From: CBDCUI01 sp965223115
GTDB lineage: Bacteria; Pseudomonadota; Gammaproteobacteria; UBA4575
Length of the DNA: 64,000 nt
Direction: 5' to 3'
Assembly (NCBI GenBank): GCA_965223115.1
Contig: OZ244982.1
Location: forward strand, 2,170,001 to 2,234,000
This document shows, piece by piece, positions 43,219-53,832 of the stretch (position 1 is its first letter; each line of letters begins with the position of its first letter). Under the pieces are notes generated by a model. It did not search any database. It had not been told where the DNA came from and saw only the letters and a list, made by a program, of their open reading frames with translations. Both the position numbers and the translations under genes were made by a program.

Positions 43219-45666
43219 TTAAAAAAGCTGCTCTGGAATTTCTACTTCATCACCATCTTCTTGATAAGTAGGTTGGACTTGCGCCTCTACGCTCAATGTT
43301 GGCATAAATTCCTCACGAAACGTTTCCTCAATACCTTGGTCACTGTCTTGGTTAACCAATAATCCCGTGGTTGGATCGATACGCAAAGTAACGATAGTTT
43401 CAGGCTGTCTGAGGGTATTCTCCGGCATGCCCTCTAAAGCAGGGCGCATAAACTCAATCCATATTGGCAATGCGGCAACCCCGCCCACTTCTCTACGCCC
43501 TAACGGTCGATGTTGGTCAAATCCAACCCATGCAGTGGCCACGTAATCTCCATTAAAACCGCTAAACCAAGCGTCATGCTGGTCGTTTGTCGTACCAGTT
43601 TTACCTGCTAAATCCTCACGTCCAATTTCACGCGCCTTTTTTCCAGTCCCACGCTGAATAACATCTTGCATCATACTTACCATTTGATAAGCATTTTCTT
43701 TAGGTATCACGCGTTGAGCTGCTCGTATAGCCACTTCTTCAGTGTCATCATCAGTAATGCTAAATTCTTCACTATCCATTTGTTGTTGCAAAGCCTGGCA
43801 ATCTTCTTCACACACCATTAATGGACTGGATCGGAATAAAATTTCTCCATTTGCACTTTCAATGCGCTCAATCACATAGGGTTCAATATAATATCCGCCA
43901 TTAGCAAATACTGCATAACCTGATGCCAATTCAAGAGGGGATACTGCACCTGAGCCCAGCGCCAAAGTTAAATCATAGGGAAGCCGCTCCGTATCAAAAC
44001 CAAATTTGCTGATATGTTGCATAGCCTGTCTGCGCCCAATATCTTTCAACAAACGTATAGATACCATATTGCGAGACTTAGTTAAGGCATCACGTAAGCG
44101 CGTTGGACCAAAAAATTTACCGCTATAGTTTTGTGGTCGCCATGTATCCTCTAAAGCAACATCTTCAAAAACAACTGGGGCATCATTTATAACACTGGCA
44201 GGAGTATATCCAGACTCCAAAGCGGCAGAATATATAAATGGTTTAAAGCTGGAACCCGGTTGTCGTTTAGCCTGAATTACGCGATTGAATTTACTGTGGT
44301 TGTAATCAAAGCCACCTACTAAAGCCAATATACTACCGTTTTGTGGGTCTAAGACTACAAATGAACCTTCTACCTCGGGTATTTGACTGAGTAACCACTG
44401 GCCTGAGTCATCTTCGATTACACGAATAACGTCCCCAGGAGAAAATATTTTATTAAAATCCTGTGGTTCTTTACCAACAACATTTTCATTTACATATGAT
44501 CTCGCCCATTTTACGTGCTCTATAGACAAGTTCTCAAAACGATCTGCACCTAAATATATTTCAGCCTGCGCTTGTTCTACTTTTGTAACAATTGCTGGCA
44601 ATAAGCCACCTATTTCATGTAACTCCGCCAATACATCATCTAGTTCTAGATAATCAGCTTCATCAAGATTTGAGAAATCTTGCTCAATGCGGGTTTCTGG
44701 CCCACGATAACCGTGACGTTTATCGTAATCGAGCAGACCTTTGATTAATGCATGTCTTGCGATTTTTTGCAGATGAGTGTCTATCGTTGTGTATACACGA
44801 TAACCCTTGTTATAGGCCTCTTTGCCGTAGGTCTCTATAATTTTAGCACGTGCCATTTCGCCAATATATGGGGCATTAGCTTCTACTCGTGGATAATGGC
44901 GTGATGCACTCACAGGGGCTGCAAGCGCAGTTTCATAAGTTTGGTTGTCAATATATTGCAGCTCTAGCATCCTACCCAAAACATAATCACGTCGCTGTAT
45001 AGCACGCTCAGGGTTAATGATGGGGTTATAGCGTGATGGTGCTTTAGGTAAGCCTGCAATCATAGCGATTTGGGCAATATTCAATTCATCGATATCCAAC
45101 CCATAATAAACATCAGCGGCTGCACCCACACCATAGGAACGATTACCTAAATAAATCTTATTTAGATAGAGCTCTAGGATTTCATTTTTAGACAGCTCAT
45201 GCTCAATTCTAAGAGCAAGTAATATTTCTCTGAGTTTACGCACATAGGTACGTTCATTCCCTAAAAAGAAGTTTCTTGCCAATTGCATGGTAATAGTACT
45301 ACCACCTTGACGTTTCTCACCCGTTAGTAGAACATCGATGGCGGCTCGTATCAGTCCTTGGTAATCCACTCCAGGATGTTCATAAAATCTATCATCTTCA
45401 GCTGCCAGAAAGGCGTGAATAATTTGTTTTGGAACTGCTTCAATTTTGAGTGGCTGACGCCTTTTTTCACCATAAACTGCTATTAGCTCACCATTTCGGC
45501 TATACACCTTGAGCGGTACCTGTAGTTCCACATCTTTAAGAGTGCTAACACTAGGGAGACCAGGGGCGAAATAGATATACACGCCTAGCGCTACGATGCC
45601 TACTGCGACGGACATCCCGAAAAATCCGATGAATATTAATCGTAATAGCTGTAAAAACAAGGGCAT
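43219..45666 (-). CDS. mrcA: Penicillin-binding protein 1A
   Basis: An 815-residue bifunctional peptidoglycan synthase. One N-terminal membrane span precedes a glycosyltransferase-51 domain (EDDRFYEHPGVDY near residue 90, then GGSTITMQLARN). The transpeptidase has SSFKPF (SxxK) near residue 464, the SRN triad near 523 and GKTGTT near 688. An inserted OB-like segment between the two domains is typical of PBP1A. It is divergent from pilM, the arrangement known from pseudomonads (ponA-pilMNOPQ). Confidence 0.96.
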   Translation of the reverse strand: MPLFLQLLRLIFIGFFGMSVAVGIVALGVYIYFAPGLPSVSTLKDVELQVPLKVYSRNGELIAVYGEKRRQPLKIEAVPKQIIHAFLAAEDDRFYEHPGVDYQGLIRAAIDVLLTGEKRQGGSTITMQLARNFFLGNERTYVRKLREILLALRIEHELSKNEILELYLNKIYLGNRSYGVGAAADVYYGLDIDELNIAQIAMIAGLPKAPSRYNPIINPERAIQRRDYVLGRMLELQYIDNQTYETALAAPVSASRHYPRVEANAPYIGEMARAKIIETYGKEAYNKGYRVYTTIDTHLQKIARHALIKGLLDYDKRHGYRGPETRIEQDFSNLDEADYLELDDVLAELHEIGGLLPAIVTKVEQAQAEIYLGADRFENLSIEHVKWARSYVNENVVGKEPQDFNKIFSPGDVIRVIEDDSGQWLLSQIPEVEGSFVVLDPQNGSILALVGGFDYNHSKFNRVIQAKRQPGSSFKPFIYSAALESGYTPASVINDAPVVFEDVALEDTWRPQNYSGKFFGPTRLRDALTKSRNMVSIRLLKDIGRRQAMQHISKFGFDTERLPYDLTLALGSGAVSPLELASGYAVFANGGYYIEPYVIERIESANGEILFRSSPLMVCEEDCQALQQQMDSEEFSITDDDTEEVAIRAAQRVIPKENAYQMVSMMQDVIQRGTGKKAREIGREDLAGKTGTTNDQHDAWFSGFNGDYVATAWVGFDQHRPLGRREVGGVAALPIWIEFMRPALEGMPENTLRQPETIVTLRIDPTTGLLVNQDSDQGIEETFREEFMPTLSVEAQVQPTYQEDGDEVEIPEQLF

Positions 45667-45848
45667 AACCTTACAATGAACATTGCTGTAGTAAGTTATC
45701 TGGGCAATTGGATATCAAAGCCTAAATTTAGCCATACAGCAAGTATTTTGCTTAATTCACTATTTGATATAGAGTTACGTAAATTCTTTAAGACAGATAT
45801 ATAATATATACACATAACTATCACAATATCAGTTAATTTTAATCAAAC

Positions 45849-46910
45849 GTGCTGCTATTTAATAAAAACAAAGGCCCAGTCATAGGACTAGACATCAGTT
45901 CTTCATCGGTAAAAGCCATGGAGTTTTCCCAAACTAGTAATGGCTACCGGGTAGACCATTATGGTGTCGAAGCCCTCCCACCTAACGCAGTAACAGAAAA
46001 AGTAATTTCTGATGTCGACGCTGTGGGTGAAAGCATTCGACAAGTGATGAAGAAAGCAAGTTCCAAAGCAAAAAACTGCTGCCTTGCTGTAGCTGGTTCC
46101 GCAGTGATTACTAAAGTAATCAATATGCCTGCCAACTTAAGCGAAGAAGACTTAGAAGGCCAAATTCAACTAGAGGCAGATCAATATATCCCCTATGCTT
46201 TGGAAGAAGTAAATCTAGATTTTGATGTATTGGGCCCAACTGAAGACAATCCTGAAACTATTGATGTGTTGCTAGCTGCATCACGTAGTGAGAATGTTGA
46301 GATGCGTGTTGCTGCTGCAGAAGCTGCAGGATTGACGCCTATTGTTGTGGATGTGGAAGCCTATGCCATCGAAAATGTTTTTCCACTTGTAGTTGACAGT
46401 ATAGAAAATCTTGGCCGTGATAAAACAGTAGCAGTACTTGATATTGGTGCCACTATGACAAGTTTGAACATCATTCAAGACCACAAAATGGTGTATACAC
46501 GCGAACAACCATTTGGAGGTAAACAACTTACTGAAGAAATCATGCACCAATATGGACTAACTTTTGAAGAGGCAGGTTTGGCAAAAAAAGAGGGTGGCCT
46601 ACCAGAAAACTATGTTTCTGATTTGCTTGAACCATTTAAAAACACTGCAGCTCAACAAGCAAATCGCTTTTTACAGTTTTATTATTCTGCTAGTCAACAT
46701 GCTAATGTCGACCACTTACTACTAGCAGGTGGATGTGCATCTATCCCTGGGTTAGATGAGAAAATTGCTGAAGAAGTTGGCATCACTACCACTATTGCAA
46801 ACCCTTTTAGTCGACTTTCTCTAGGCTCTAAAATTAACCCACAGGCACTCGGCAGTGATGCACCCTCTATGCTTATTGCTTGTGGCCTAGCATTACGGGC
46901 ATTTGATTAA
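45849..46910 (+). CDS. pilM: Type IV pilus inner-membrane assembly protein PilM
   Basis: A 353-residue actin-like cytosolic ATPase that binds the N-terminus of PilN. GLDISSSSVKAMEF is at residues 13-26 and the second phosphate motif AVLDIGATMTSL lies near residue 197. The start is GTG. It begins the operon pilM-N-O-P-Q, with two bases before each of pilN and pilO. A TATAAT -10 occurs at 45800-45805, but I see no convincing -35. Confidence 0.95.
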   Translation: MLLFNKNKGPVIGLDISSSSVKAMEFSQTSNGYRVDHYGVEALPPNAVTEKVISDVDAVGESIRQVMKKASSKAKNCCLAVAGSAVITKVINMPANLSEEDLEGQIQLEADQYIPYALEEVNLDFDVLGPTEDNPETIDVLLAASRSENVEMRVAAAEAAGLTPIVVDVEAYAIENVFPLVVDSIENLGRDKTVAVLDIGATMTSLNIIQDHKMVYTREQPFGGKQLTEEIMHQYGLTFEEAGLAKKEGGLPENYVSDLLEPFKNTAAQQANRFLQFYYSASQHANVDHLLLAGGCASIPGLDEKIAEEVGITTTIANPFSRLSLGSKINPQALGSDAPSMLIACGLALRAFD

Positions 46911-46912
46911 AA

Positions 46913-47482
46913 ATGGCAAGAATTAATTTACTACCTTGGAGAGAAGCGAGGCGGCGCGAACAGCAGAAAGAATTTTTTACTTTAATGGGCCTTGCTGCTG
47001 CACTATGTGTCGTAGTTGTATTGCTAACACACTTTGAAATTAATGGCAGAATAAACCATCAAGAACGTCGCAATCAATACCTCACCAATGAAATTAAAAT
47101 CCTTGATGACAAAATCAAAGAAATCAAAAAACTTGACTCGACTCGACAAGCGTTAATCGAACGTATGGAAGTTATACAAAACTTGCAGGCTACTCGCCCA
47201 GGTATTGTGCATTTGTTCGATGAATTAGTTACAACGCTGCCTGATGGTGTACACCTTACACAGCTAAAACAAACTGATTCGAACCTGCAGTTATCTGGTA
47301 AAGCTGAATCAAATGCTCGCGTTTCATCTTATATGCGTAACATTGAAAAATCAGAATGGCTAACTAAACCAAGTTTAGGCGTAATCGAGACCAAAGAAAC
47401 TGAACTTGCACGTGTTAGTGACTTTAACTTAACAGCTATACAAACTAACCCCAACATTGATACTGAATCAGAAGAAGAGTAG
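46913..47482 (+). CDS. pilN: Type IV pilus assembly protein PilN
   Basis: A 189-residue bitopic membrane protein. The N-terminal INLLPWREARR is the conserved PilM-binding motif. One span follows near residues 22-40, then a periplasmic coiled coil and a small ferredoxin-like domain. It forms the inner-membrane alignment complex with PilO and PilP. Confidence 0.94.
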   Translation: MARINLLPWREARRREQQKEFFTLMGLAAALCVVVVLLTHFEINGRINHQERRNQYLTNEIKILDDKIKEIKKLDSTRQALIERMEVIQNLQATRPGIVHLFDELVTTLPDGVHLTQLKQTDSNLQLSGKAESNARVSSYMRNIEKSEWLTKPSLGVIETKETELARVSDFNLTAIQTNPNIDTESEEE

Positions 47483-47484
47483 AC

Positions 47485-48069
47485 ATGAGTTTTGTTGATG
47501 ACTTAAGAAACACAAACCTCACCAACATTGGTACAGCTCCTTTATTACTAAAGGTAGTACTGATTGGAATTATATGTTTAGGCATACTGTTTGCTGGTTA
47601 TTACCTACATCATAAAAATCAACTTGATGATTTAAAGCGAGTACAGGCTAAGGAGCAAGAACTCAAAAAGACATTTACAATTAAAGCAGAAAAAGCGGCC
47701 AACCTTGAATTGTATAAAGTGCAATTAGAAGAAATGCGTAGAACCTTTGGTACTTTATTACGTCAGCTACCAAGTAAGACAGAAATTCCTGCTCTCATCG
47801 TTGATATATCGCAAACAGGTTTAGCAAGTGGTTTAGAAATTGAACTATTCAAACCATTGCCTGAGTCTGTAAAAGAATTTTATGCTGAAAAACCTATTAG
47901 CTTGCGTGTTAGAGGCGATTATCATCAGTTTGGAACATTCGCTAGTGAAATAGCCGCATTACCACGTATTGTAACATTGCATAATATCTCACTTACGCCT
48001 AGTGATGAAAAGATGACTATGACAGCTACAGTAAAAACTTATCGTTACTTAGAAGAGGATGAAGAATGA
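47485..48069 (+). CDS. pilO: Type IV pilus assembly protein PilO
   Basis: A 194-residue bitopic protein with a span near residues 23-41, a coiled-coil region and a periplasmic ferredoxin-like domain. LRQLPSKTEIPALIVDISQTG is split across the family core near residue 92. The PilO stop overlaps the pilP start as ATGA, indicating translational coupling. Confidence 0.94.
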   Translation: MSFVDDLRNTNLTNIGTAPLLLKVVLIGIICLGILFAGYYLHHKNQLDDLKRVQAKEQELKKTFTIKAEKAANLELYKVQLEEMRRTFGTLLRQLPSKTEIPALIVDISQTGLASGLEIELFKPLPESVKEFYAEKPISLRVRGDYHQFGTFASEIAALPRIVTLHNISLTPSDEKMTMTATVKTYRYLEEDEE

Positions 48070-48614
48070 GCAATAAAATTGCCTTCAAACTCAATCCATT
48101 TTTAATAGCTGTAATTGTAGCAATTACTACTTTGATTACAGGGTGTGGACGTGAAATGCGTGATTTGGAAGATTTTGTAGAAGAAGTTAAATCTCGCGAA
48201 CCTCCAGGCATTGACCCCATTCCAGAAGTAAAGCCTTATCAAGTTTATACTTATCAGGTGAGTAATCAACGTGACCCTTTTGATGCGTCGATATTTAAAG
48301 CCAAAATAGTAGAAAAAATTAGGAAACCGAATTCAACAGTGTCGCCTGACCCAAATAGAACACCAGAGTTTCTTGAAAACTTCCCTTTAGACACTCTGCG
48401 CATGGTCGGCACTATGGAGCAAAGAGGAAGTTTATGGGCGCTGATTCAAACACCTGAGAAAACCATACAAAGAATTTCGACAGGTAATTACTTGGGTCAG
48501 AATAATGGCAAAGTTATCGCAGTATCTGACGCAGGTTTAAAAATTGAAGAAATCATACCTGATGGCTTCGGCGGCTGGCGAAAACGTGATGGCTCAATAG
48601 CATTGAGCGAGTAA
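48066..48614 (+). CDS. pilP: Type IV pilus lipoprotein PilP
   Basis: A 182-residue lipoprotein; the lipobox ITGC lies near residue 27. The periplasmic part has the PilP domain (RDPFDASIF near 70, then the C-terminal beta sandwich with the GNYLGQNNGKV turn). It links PilN/PilO to the secretin PilQ. Confidence 0.94.
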   Translation: MSNKIAFKLNPFLIAVIVAITTLITGCGREMRDLEDFVEEVKSREPPGIDPIPEVKPYQVYTYQVSNQRDPFDASIFKAKIVEKIRKPNSTVSPDPNRTPEFLENFPLDTLRMVGTMEQRGSLWALIQTPEKTIQRISTGNYLGQNNGKVIAVSDAGLKIEEIIPDGFGGWRKRDGSIALSE

Positions 48615-48705
48615 ATATTTACATGATTAGTTGTGGAAAAAAGAGATAACTTTAAGATACAAACTAAATTACTAGGGAAAGTTAAATACTAAGGGGCATT
48701 GTGCC

Positions 48706-50871
48706 ATGAACTATATACATCAAAGTTTACTTAAATTGAAAACTAAGGCTGCGGTTAACTTCAGCATGAAGATTAATACATACACAAAAGTAACCCTGTT
48801 ATTTTGCTTACTTTCTACTTTAGTTTCAGTGGCACACGCACAAAATGCGTTACAAAATATTAAGGTCGCAAATTTACCTAATAATCAGGTACAGCTGTCA
48901 TTTCAATTTAGTAGTGCACCTGCAGATCCTTTGGCTTTTACCATAGACAATCCTGCTAGAATCGCTTTGGATTTTGCAGCAACTGAAAATGCCTTAGCAA
49001 ATCGATTCCAAGAGCTAGGCGTTGGCATAGCGCAAAGCATTAATACAGCAGAGGCGAACGGACGCACACGTGTTGTCGTGAATCTTACTAATCTTGACGA
49101 TTACACTACGGATATATCAGGAAATAATTTCATCTTAACAATAGGCTCTGGTACAAAAAACTCTAGTCAAGCACAAGTCGCAAGTGGGGCTGGTATTAAG
49201 CCACCTGTTACAACTCGAGCTCCATCATCAGTATATAAAATTGAAAATGTTGACTTTCGTCGTGGAGAAGGCGGGGTTGGACGCATTGTGGTTAAACTTT
49301 CAAATCCCAATATTCCCATCAATTTACGCGAACAAGGTGGACGAATATTAGTAGATTTCTCGAATACTGCTTTACCGAGCAATTTAAGTAAAAGATTAGA
49401 TGTGGTTGATTTTGCCACTCCAGTGCAATTAGTAGAAACATTTGCTGATGGCGCTAATACAAAAATGGTAATTTCGCCTGATAAAAATAAAGAATTTGAG
49501 CATCTAGCATACCAGTCTGATAATCAATATGTTATAGAAGTACGTGAGATACCTGAAGAAGTTGTTGCACAACGAAAACAAGAAGTATTTGAGGGAGAAA
49601 GACTTTCCTTAAACTTTCAAGATATTGAAGTACGGTCTGTACTACAACTTATAGCAGATTTTACAAGTCTCAACATGGTCGTCAGTGATGCTGTAAGTGG
49701 AAACTTAACTTTACGTTTAAAAAATGTTCCTTGGGATCAAGCCTTAGACATAATTTTAAAAACGAAGGGACTCGGTAAACGTGAAAATGGCAATGTGATT
49801 TACGTTGCACCGAGTGAAGAAATCGCCGCTCGTGAAAAATTAGAACTAGAATCCCAGCAGCAAGTACAAGAACTTGCACCTTTGCTATCTGAATTTATAC
49901 AAGTTAACTATGCACGTGCCTCAGACATAGCTGGATTATTGAAATCATCTGACAACACTTTGCTGTCAGAACGAGGTAACGTCACAGTAGATGAACGCAC
50001 TAATAATTTATTAGTTCAAGATACAGCTCAAAAACTCAATGAGATTCGTCGCTTAGTACAAAGACTTGATATTCCAGTAAAACAAGTACTAATTGAATCA
50101 CGTATCGTGGTTGCAAATGATGATTTCAGCAAATCTTTAGGTGTGCGTTTCGGCATTTCAAATAAAGATAACAATCTTGTCGATGATGATGATTTTGATG
50201 CCGTAGCAGGTAATCTAGAAGGTACTGAACAAGCTCGGTTAGGTGCAGATATTTCCTTAAATAACCGCCTAAATGTTGATCTTCCAGCGCCTAATGCAAC
50301 GGGTAGTATTGGTTTAGCCCTTGCTAAACTGCCTTTAGGTTTGTTATTGGATTTAGAGCTTTCAGCAGCTCAAGCAGAAAGCCGTGCAGAAGTAGTCTCT
50401 ACACCACGTGTAATTGCTTCGAATCAAACCACGGCTCGTATCGAACAAGGAACTGAAATTCCATTCCAATCTGCAACATCAAGTGGCGCTACGGATGTGG
50501 AATTCAAAAAGGCAGTATTGTCTTTAGAAGTAACCCCACAAATTACCCCAGATGATCGAGTTGCTATGAAGCTAAAGGTTACTAATGACAGTGTTGGCGA
50601 AGAAGTCCCATCTGGGTTTGGTGGCTTCATTCCCTCAATTGATACCAATGAAGTGGAAACCGATGTATTAGTCGACAATGGTCAAACCATCGTGCTCGGA
50701 GGAGTGTATTCACAAGATACATCTGATGCTATAAGCCGTGTTCCTTTCTTTTCTGATTTACCTTTTGTTGGTGTTCTCTTTAGAACAACAACTGTCAGTG
50801 ACAACAAGTCAGAGCTACTTGTATTTATAACTCCTAAAATCATTAGCGAGCAATTAACACTTGTTCGGTAA
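48706..50871 (+). CDS. pilQ: Type IV pilus secretin PilQ
   Basis: A 721-residue outer-membrane secretin. The ATG at 48706 has a strong AAGGGG site nine bases upstream; a second ATG 20 codons later begins the hydrophobic signal sequence (cleaved after AHA) but lacks a ribosome site. Two AMIN domains (about 50-130 and 175-260) are followed by a STN/secretin N0 domain, an N1 (NoLw) domain and the secretin core ending in VPFFSDLPFVGVLFR. The operon ends at a strong terminator. Confidence 0.96.
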   Translation: MNYIHQSLLKLKTKAAVNFSMKINTYTKVTLLFCLLSTLVSVAHAQNALQNIKVANLPNNQVQLSFQFSSAPADPLAFTIDNPARIALDFAATENALANRFQELGVGIAQSINTAEANGRTRVVVNLTNLDDYTTDISGNNFILTIGSGTKNSSQAQVASGAGIKPPVTTRAPSSVYKIENVDFRRGEGGVGRIVVKLSNPNIPINLREQGGRILVDFSNTALPSNLSKRLDVVDFATPVQLVETFADGANTKMVISPDKNKEFEHLAYQSDNQYVIEVREIPEEVVAQRKQEVFEGERLSLNFQDIEVRSVLQLIADFTSLNMVVSDAVSGNLTLRLKNVPWDQALDIILKTKGLGKRENGNVIYVAPSEEIAAREKLELESQQQVQELAPLLSEFIQVNYARASDIAGLLKSSDNTLLSERGNVTVDERTNNLLVQDTAQKLNEIRRLVQRLDIPVKQVLIESRIVVANDDFSKSLGVRFGISNKDNNLVDDDDFDAVAGNLEGTEQARLGADISLNNRLNVDLPAPNATGSIGLALAKLPLGLLLDLELSAAQAESRAEVVSTPRVIASNQTTARIEQGTEIPFQSATSSGATDVEFKKAVLSLEVTPQITPDDRVAMKLKVTNDSVGEEVPSGFGGFIPSIDTNEVETDVLVDNGQTIVLGGVYSQDTSDAISRVPFFSDLPFVGVLFRTTTVSDNKSELLVFITPKIISEQLTLVR

Positions 50872-50900
50872 ATTTACTAGCCAAATTCTCTAAACATGTA

Positions 50901-50935
50901 AAAAGGCCCGCTCATACGAGTGGGCCTTTTTGTTT
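50901..50935 (+). terminator. Intrinsic terminator after pilQ
   Basis: A 13-bp stem (AAAAGGCCCGCTC pairing with GAGTGGGCCTTTT, one G-U pair) with an ATAC loop and a T-rich tail. It ends the pilMNOPQ transcript and separates it from aroK. Confidence 0.92.
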
Positions 50936-50998
50936 TAGACTATACTGTTTATTCAAAGATATTTTGAAACTGGTTTTTTAAGTAAACTGTTTTGTGTA

Positions 50999-51508
50999 AT
51001 GATTGAAAAAAACATTATTCTTATTGGCGCCATGGGAGCAGGAAAGTCTACGGTTGGACGAAGACTTGCTAAGCAGATTGGCGCCCAATTTTATGACAGT
51101 GATAAAGTTATTGAAGAAAAAACTGGTGTTGATATCCCAACAGTTTTTGAATATGAAGGTGAAGATGGTTTTCGACTTAGAGAAGAGAAAATAATTGAAG
51201 AGCTATGTCTACTTAATAATATCGTGATTGCTACAGGTGGTGGTGCCGTACTCTCAGAAAAAACCCGAAAACTACTTTCATCAACAGGTATAGTATTTTA
51301 TTTAAAAGCTTCAGTTGATACGCTGCTAAGCCGTACACGGGGTGATTCAAACCGGCCTTTGCTCAAGGTTAGTAATAAACGCCAAGCTTTAGCCAAACTG
51401 CTAGAACAAAGAGAGCCTTTATATCAACAACTCGCAGATCATGTTGTCACAACTGACCAACACACAACTAGTTGGGCTGTTAACCAAGTATTAAAGTATG
51501 CAAAATAG
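50999..51508 (+). CDS. aroK: Shikimate kinase
   Basis: A 169-residue P-loop kinase phosphorylating shikimate. The P-loop GAMGAGKSTVGR is at residues 9-20, the shikimate-binding DSD near residue 33 and GGG near residue 80, and RxxxY-type lid residues follow. The length is standard. It precedes aroB, as in most gammaproteobacteria. The chorismate pathway it serves supplies the substrate of the chorismatase encoded elsewhere in the window. Confidence 0.96.
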   Translation: MIEKNIILIGAMGAGKSTVGRRLAKQIGAQFYDSDKVIEEKTGVDIPTVFEYEGEDGFRLREEKIIEELCLLNNIVIATGGGAVLSEKTRKLLSSTGIVFYLKASVDTLLSRTRGDSNRPLLKVSNKRQALAKLLEQREPLYQQLADHVVTTDQHTTSWAVNQVLKYAK

Positions 51509-51551
51509 TTATAACTTCACAACATAATTTTTTATTTTACAATTTTTCGCA

Positions 51552-52637
51552 ATGACTACATTTAAAGTGCAACTGGGTAAACGAAGTTACCCGATATATA
51601 TTGGTGAAGACTTATTTTCAAATCCGACTCTATTAAGTAACCATATTCAAAATAAAAATGTTTTTATTATAAGCAATGAAAAAGTTGCGCCCCTATATTT
51701 GAAAGATGTGCTAAAAAACCTGGAACAGTACACAGTTCACTCGCTTGTTCTTGCAGATGGTGAAAAATATAAGTCATTAGACACTATGAACCACATTTAT
51801 ACAGAGTTATTAGAAAAGCGATGTGATAGAGATACTACATTAATAGCATTAGGCGGTGGTGTTGTTGGTGATATTACTGGTTTTGCGGCAGCAACTTATC
51901 AACGAGGCATTAATTTTATTCAGATACCGACTACCTTACTTGCACAAGTCGACTCTTCTGTAGGTGGTAAAACTGGAGTTAACCACGCCTTGGGTAAAAA
52001 TATGATAGGGGCTTTCTACCAACCCCAATGTGTAATTGCGAATTTAACTACTTTGAACACATTAGAAGATCGAGAGCTCAGTGCTGGCATAGCTGAAATA
52101 ATTAAATATGGTTTAATCCATGACTCCAGTTTCTTTGCGTGGTTGGAGAGTAATATAGATAAGCTGGTTGCCCGAAACCCAGATATACTTGCTTATGCAG
52201 TAAATCACTCATGTGAAATCAAAGCACAAATTGTGGCAGAGGATGAGTTAGAAACAACGGGCAAACGTGCATTATTAAATTATGGCCATACATTTGGTCA
52301 TGCTATTGAAACAGGTGCCGGTTATGGAGTTTGGTTACATGGAGAAGCTGTTGCTTGTGGCATGCTTATGGCAGCTAATTTATCCCTTAAGCAAAAAAAT
52401 ATATCCGATGATAATTACTCACGAATACAGCACCTTTTAAACCGTGCCAATCTACCCATTGTCCCACCTAGCAACATGGATGTGGATAATTTTCTAAAAA
52501 TCATGTCCATTGATAAAAAGACTCGAGCAGGGAAATTACATTTGATTTTACTTCGTGATATAGGTAATGCTGTACTTACGTCTGATTTTCCAGAATCTCT
52601 TCTGAAAGATACTTTAAAGGATTTTTGCACTACGTAG
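51552..52637 (+). CDS. aroB: 3-dehydroquinate synthase
   Basis: A 361-residue NAD-dependent enzyme that converts DAHP to 3-dehydroquinate. GGGVVGDITGFAAATYQRG near residue 105, with TTLLAQVDSSVGGKTGVN and the zinc ligands in NYGHTFGHAIE, is diagnostic. It lies 43 bases after aroK and four bases before dgt. Confidence 0.97.
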   Translation: MTTFKVQLGKRSYPIYIGEDLFSNPTLLSNHIQNKNVFIISNEKVAPLYLKDVLKNLEQYTVHSLVLADGEKYKSLDTMNHIYTELLEKRCDRDTTLIALGGGVVGDITGFAAATYQRGINFIQIPTTLLAQVDSSVGGKTGVNHALGKNMIGAFYQPQCVIANLTTLNTLEDRELSAGIAEIIKYGLIHDSSFFAWLESNIDKLVARNPDILAYAVNHSCEIKAQIVAEDELETTGKRALLNYGHTFGHAIETGAGYGVWLHGEAVACGMLMAANLSLKQKNISDDNYSRIQHLLNRANLPIVPPSNMDVDNFLKIMSIDKKTRAGKLHLILLRDIGNAVLTSDFPESLLKDTLKDFCTT

Positions 52638-52641
52638 TTTA

Positions 52642-53832
52642 ATGAACGCAGTTTCAATTCCAAAAATTGATCACGATAACTCGCTATTTGCGATTGCTCG
52701 TTATGCCGTACAAGAAAAAAACTCAAAAGGGCGAGAACACCAAGAAACTGAAACTATATATCGTGGCCACTTTCAACGTGACCGCGAACGTATTATTCAT
52801 AGTACCGCATTTCGTAGACTAGAATATAAAACTCAAGTATTCGTTAATCATGAAGGTGATCTATTTCGTACACGACTTACACACTCAATAGAAGTAGCAC
52901 AGATTGCCCGTGCAATAGCCCGTGCCTTACATTTAAACCAAGATCTTTGTGAAGCTATCGCGCTTGCTCATGATTTAGGACATACACCTTTTGGGCATGC
53001 AGGACAGGATGCGTTAAATGAGTGTATGCGTGAACATGGTGGATTTGAACATAATTTACAGTCTTTACGCGTTGTAGATAAACTAGAACTCAAATATCCC
53101 ACTTTTTCAGGACTTAATTTAACTTTTGAAACTCGAGAAGGTATTTTAAAACATTGCTCGCGTAAAAACGCAGAGAAACTTGGTGAATTAGGACAACGTT
53201 TTTTACAACGACATCAACCTAGTCTAGAAGCACAACTTACCAATATTGCAGACGAAATTGCTTATAATAACCATGATATCGATGACGGCTTTCGCGCCGG
53301 TTTGTTATCTATAGAACAATTAACACAAACTAAATTATTTTCTGACCACTTTTCCAGTACTTCTAACGAGTTTCCTGATATTAACGATCGCAGAAAAATA
53401 TACGAAACGATTCGCCGCATCATCAATGATTTGGTCACAGACTTAGTAAATACAAGTCAAACAGCTATTTCCAAGAAAATGCCAGAATCAATTAACGATA
53501 TACGCGCTTATCACGAACCACTAATTCAGTTTAGTGAAACCATGCGAGCTAAAAATCGTGAATTAAAGTCTTTTTTACATAAAAACTTGTATCAACATTA
53601 TCGTGTACACAGAATGAGTAAAAAAGCTAAAAAAATAATTTTTGATTTATACTCAGCATTTTATAATGACATACCTCTTTTGCCAGATAAATATCGTGAA
53701 CAAGCTGCTACAGCCCAACAACAAAATGGTGATAGCGGACGAGCACGAATAGTGTCAGACTATATTGCTGGCATGACAGACCGATACGCAATTGCAGAGC
53801 ATGAGCGAATTTTTAATGCAAAAATCATCTGA
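52642..53832 (+). CDS. dgt: Deoxyguanosinetriphosphate triphosphohydrolase-like protein
   Basis: A 396-residue HD-superfamily enzyme that releases triphosphate from deoxynucleoside triphosphates. RLTHSIEVAQIAR near residue 78 and the HD motif ALAHDLGHTPFGHAG near 113 form the metal site; NIADEIAYNNHDIDDG carries further ligands. It starts four bases after aroB. In some gammaproteobacteria aroB is followed directly by damX; an aroB-dgt pairing also occurs elsewhere. The reading frame ends inside the start region of damX. Confidence 0.93.
   Translation: MNAVSIPKIDHDNSLFAIARYAVQEKNSKGREHQETETIYRGHFQRDRERIIHSTAFRRLEYKTQVFVNHEGDLFRTRLTHSIEVAQIARAIARALHLNQDLCEAIALAHDLGHTPFGHAGQDALNECMREHGGFEHNLQSLRVVDKLELKYPTFSGLNLTFETREGILKHCSRKNAEKLGELGQRFLQRHQPSLEAQLTNIADEIAYNNHDIDDGFRAGLLSIEQLTQTKLFSDHFSSTSNEFPDINDRRKIYETIRRIINDLVTDLVNTSQTAISKKMPESINDIRAYHEPLIQFSETMRAKNRELKSFLHKNLYQHYRVHRMSKKAKKIIFDLYSAFYNDIPLLPDKYREQAATAQQQNGDSGRARIVSDYIAGMTDRYAIAEHERIFNAKII

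Noticed and set aside
52415..52726. A 103-codon antisense frame across the aroB-dgt junction
   Set aside because: It is antisense to two strongly conserved genes and shows no family resemblance.
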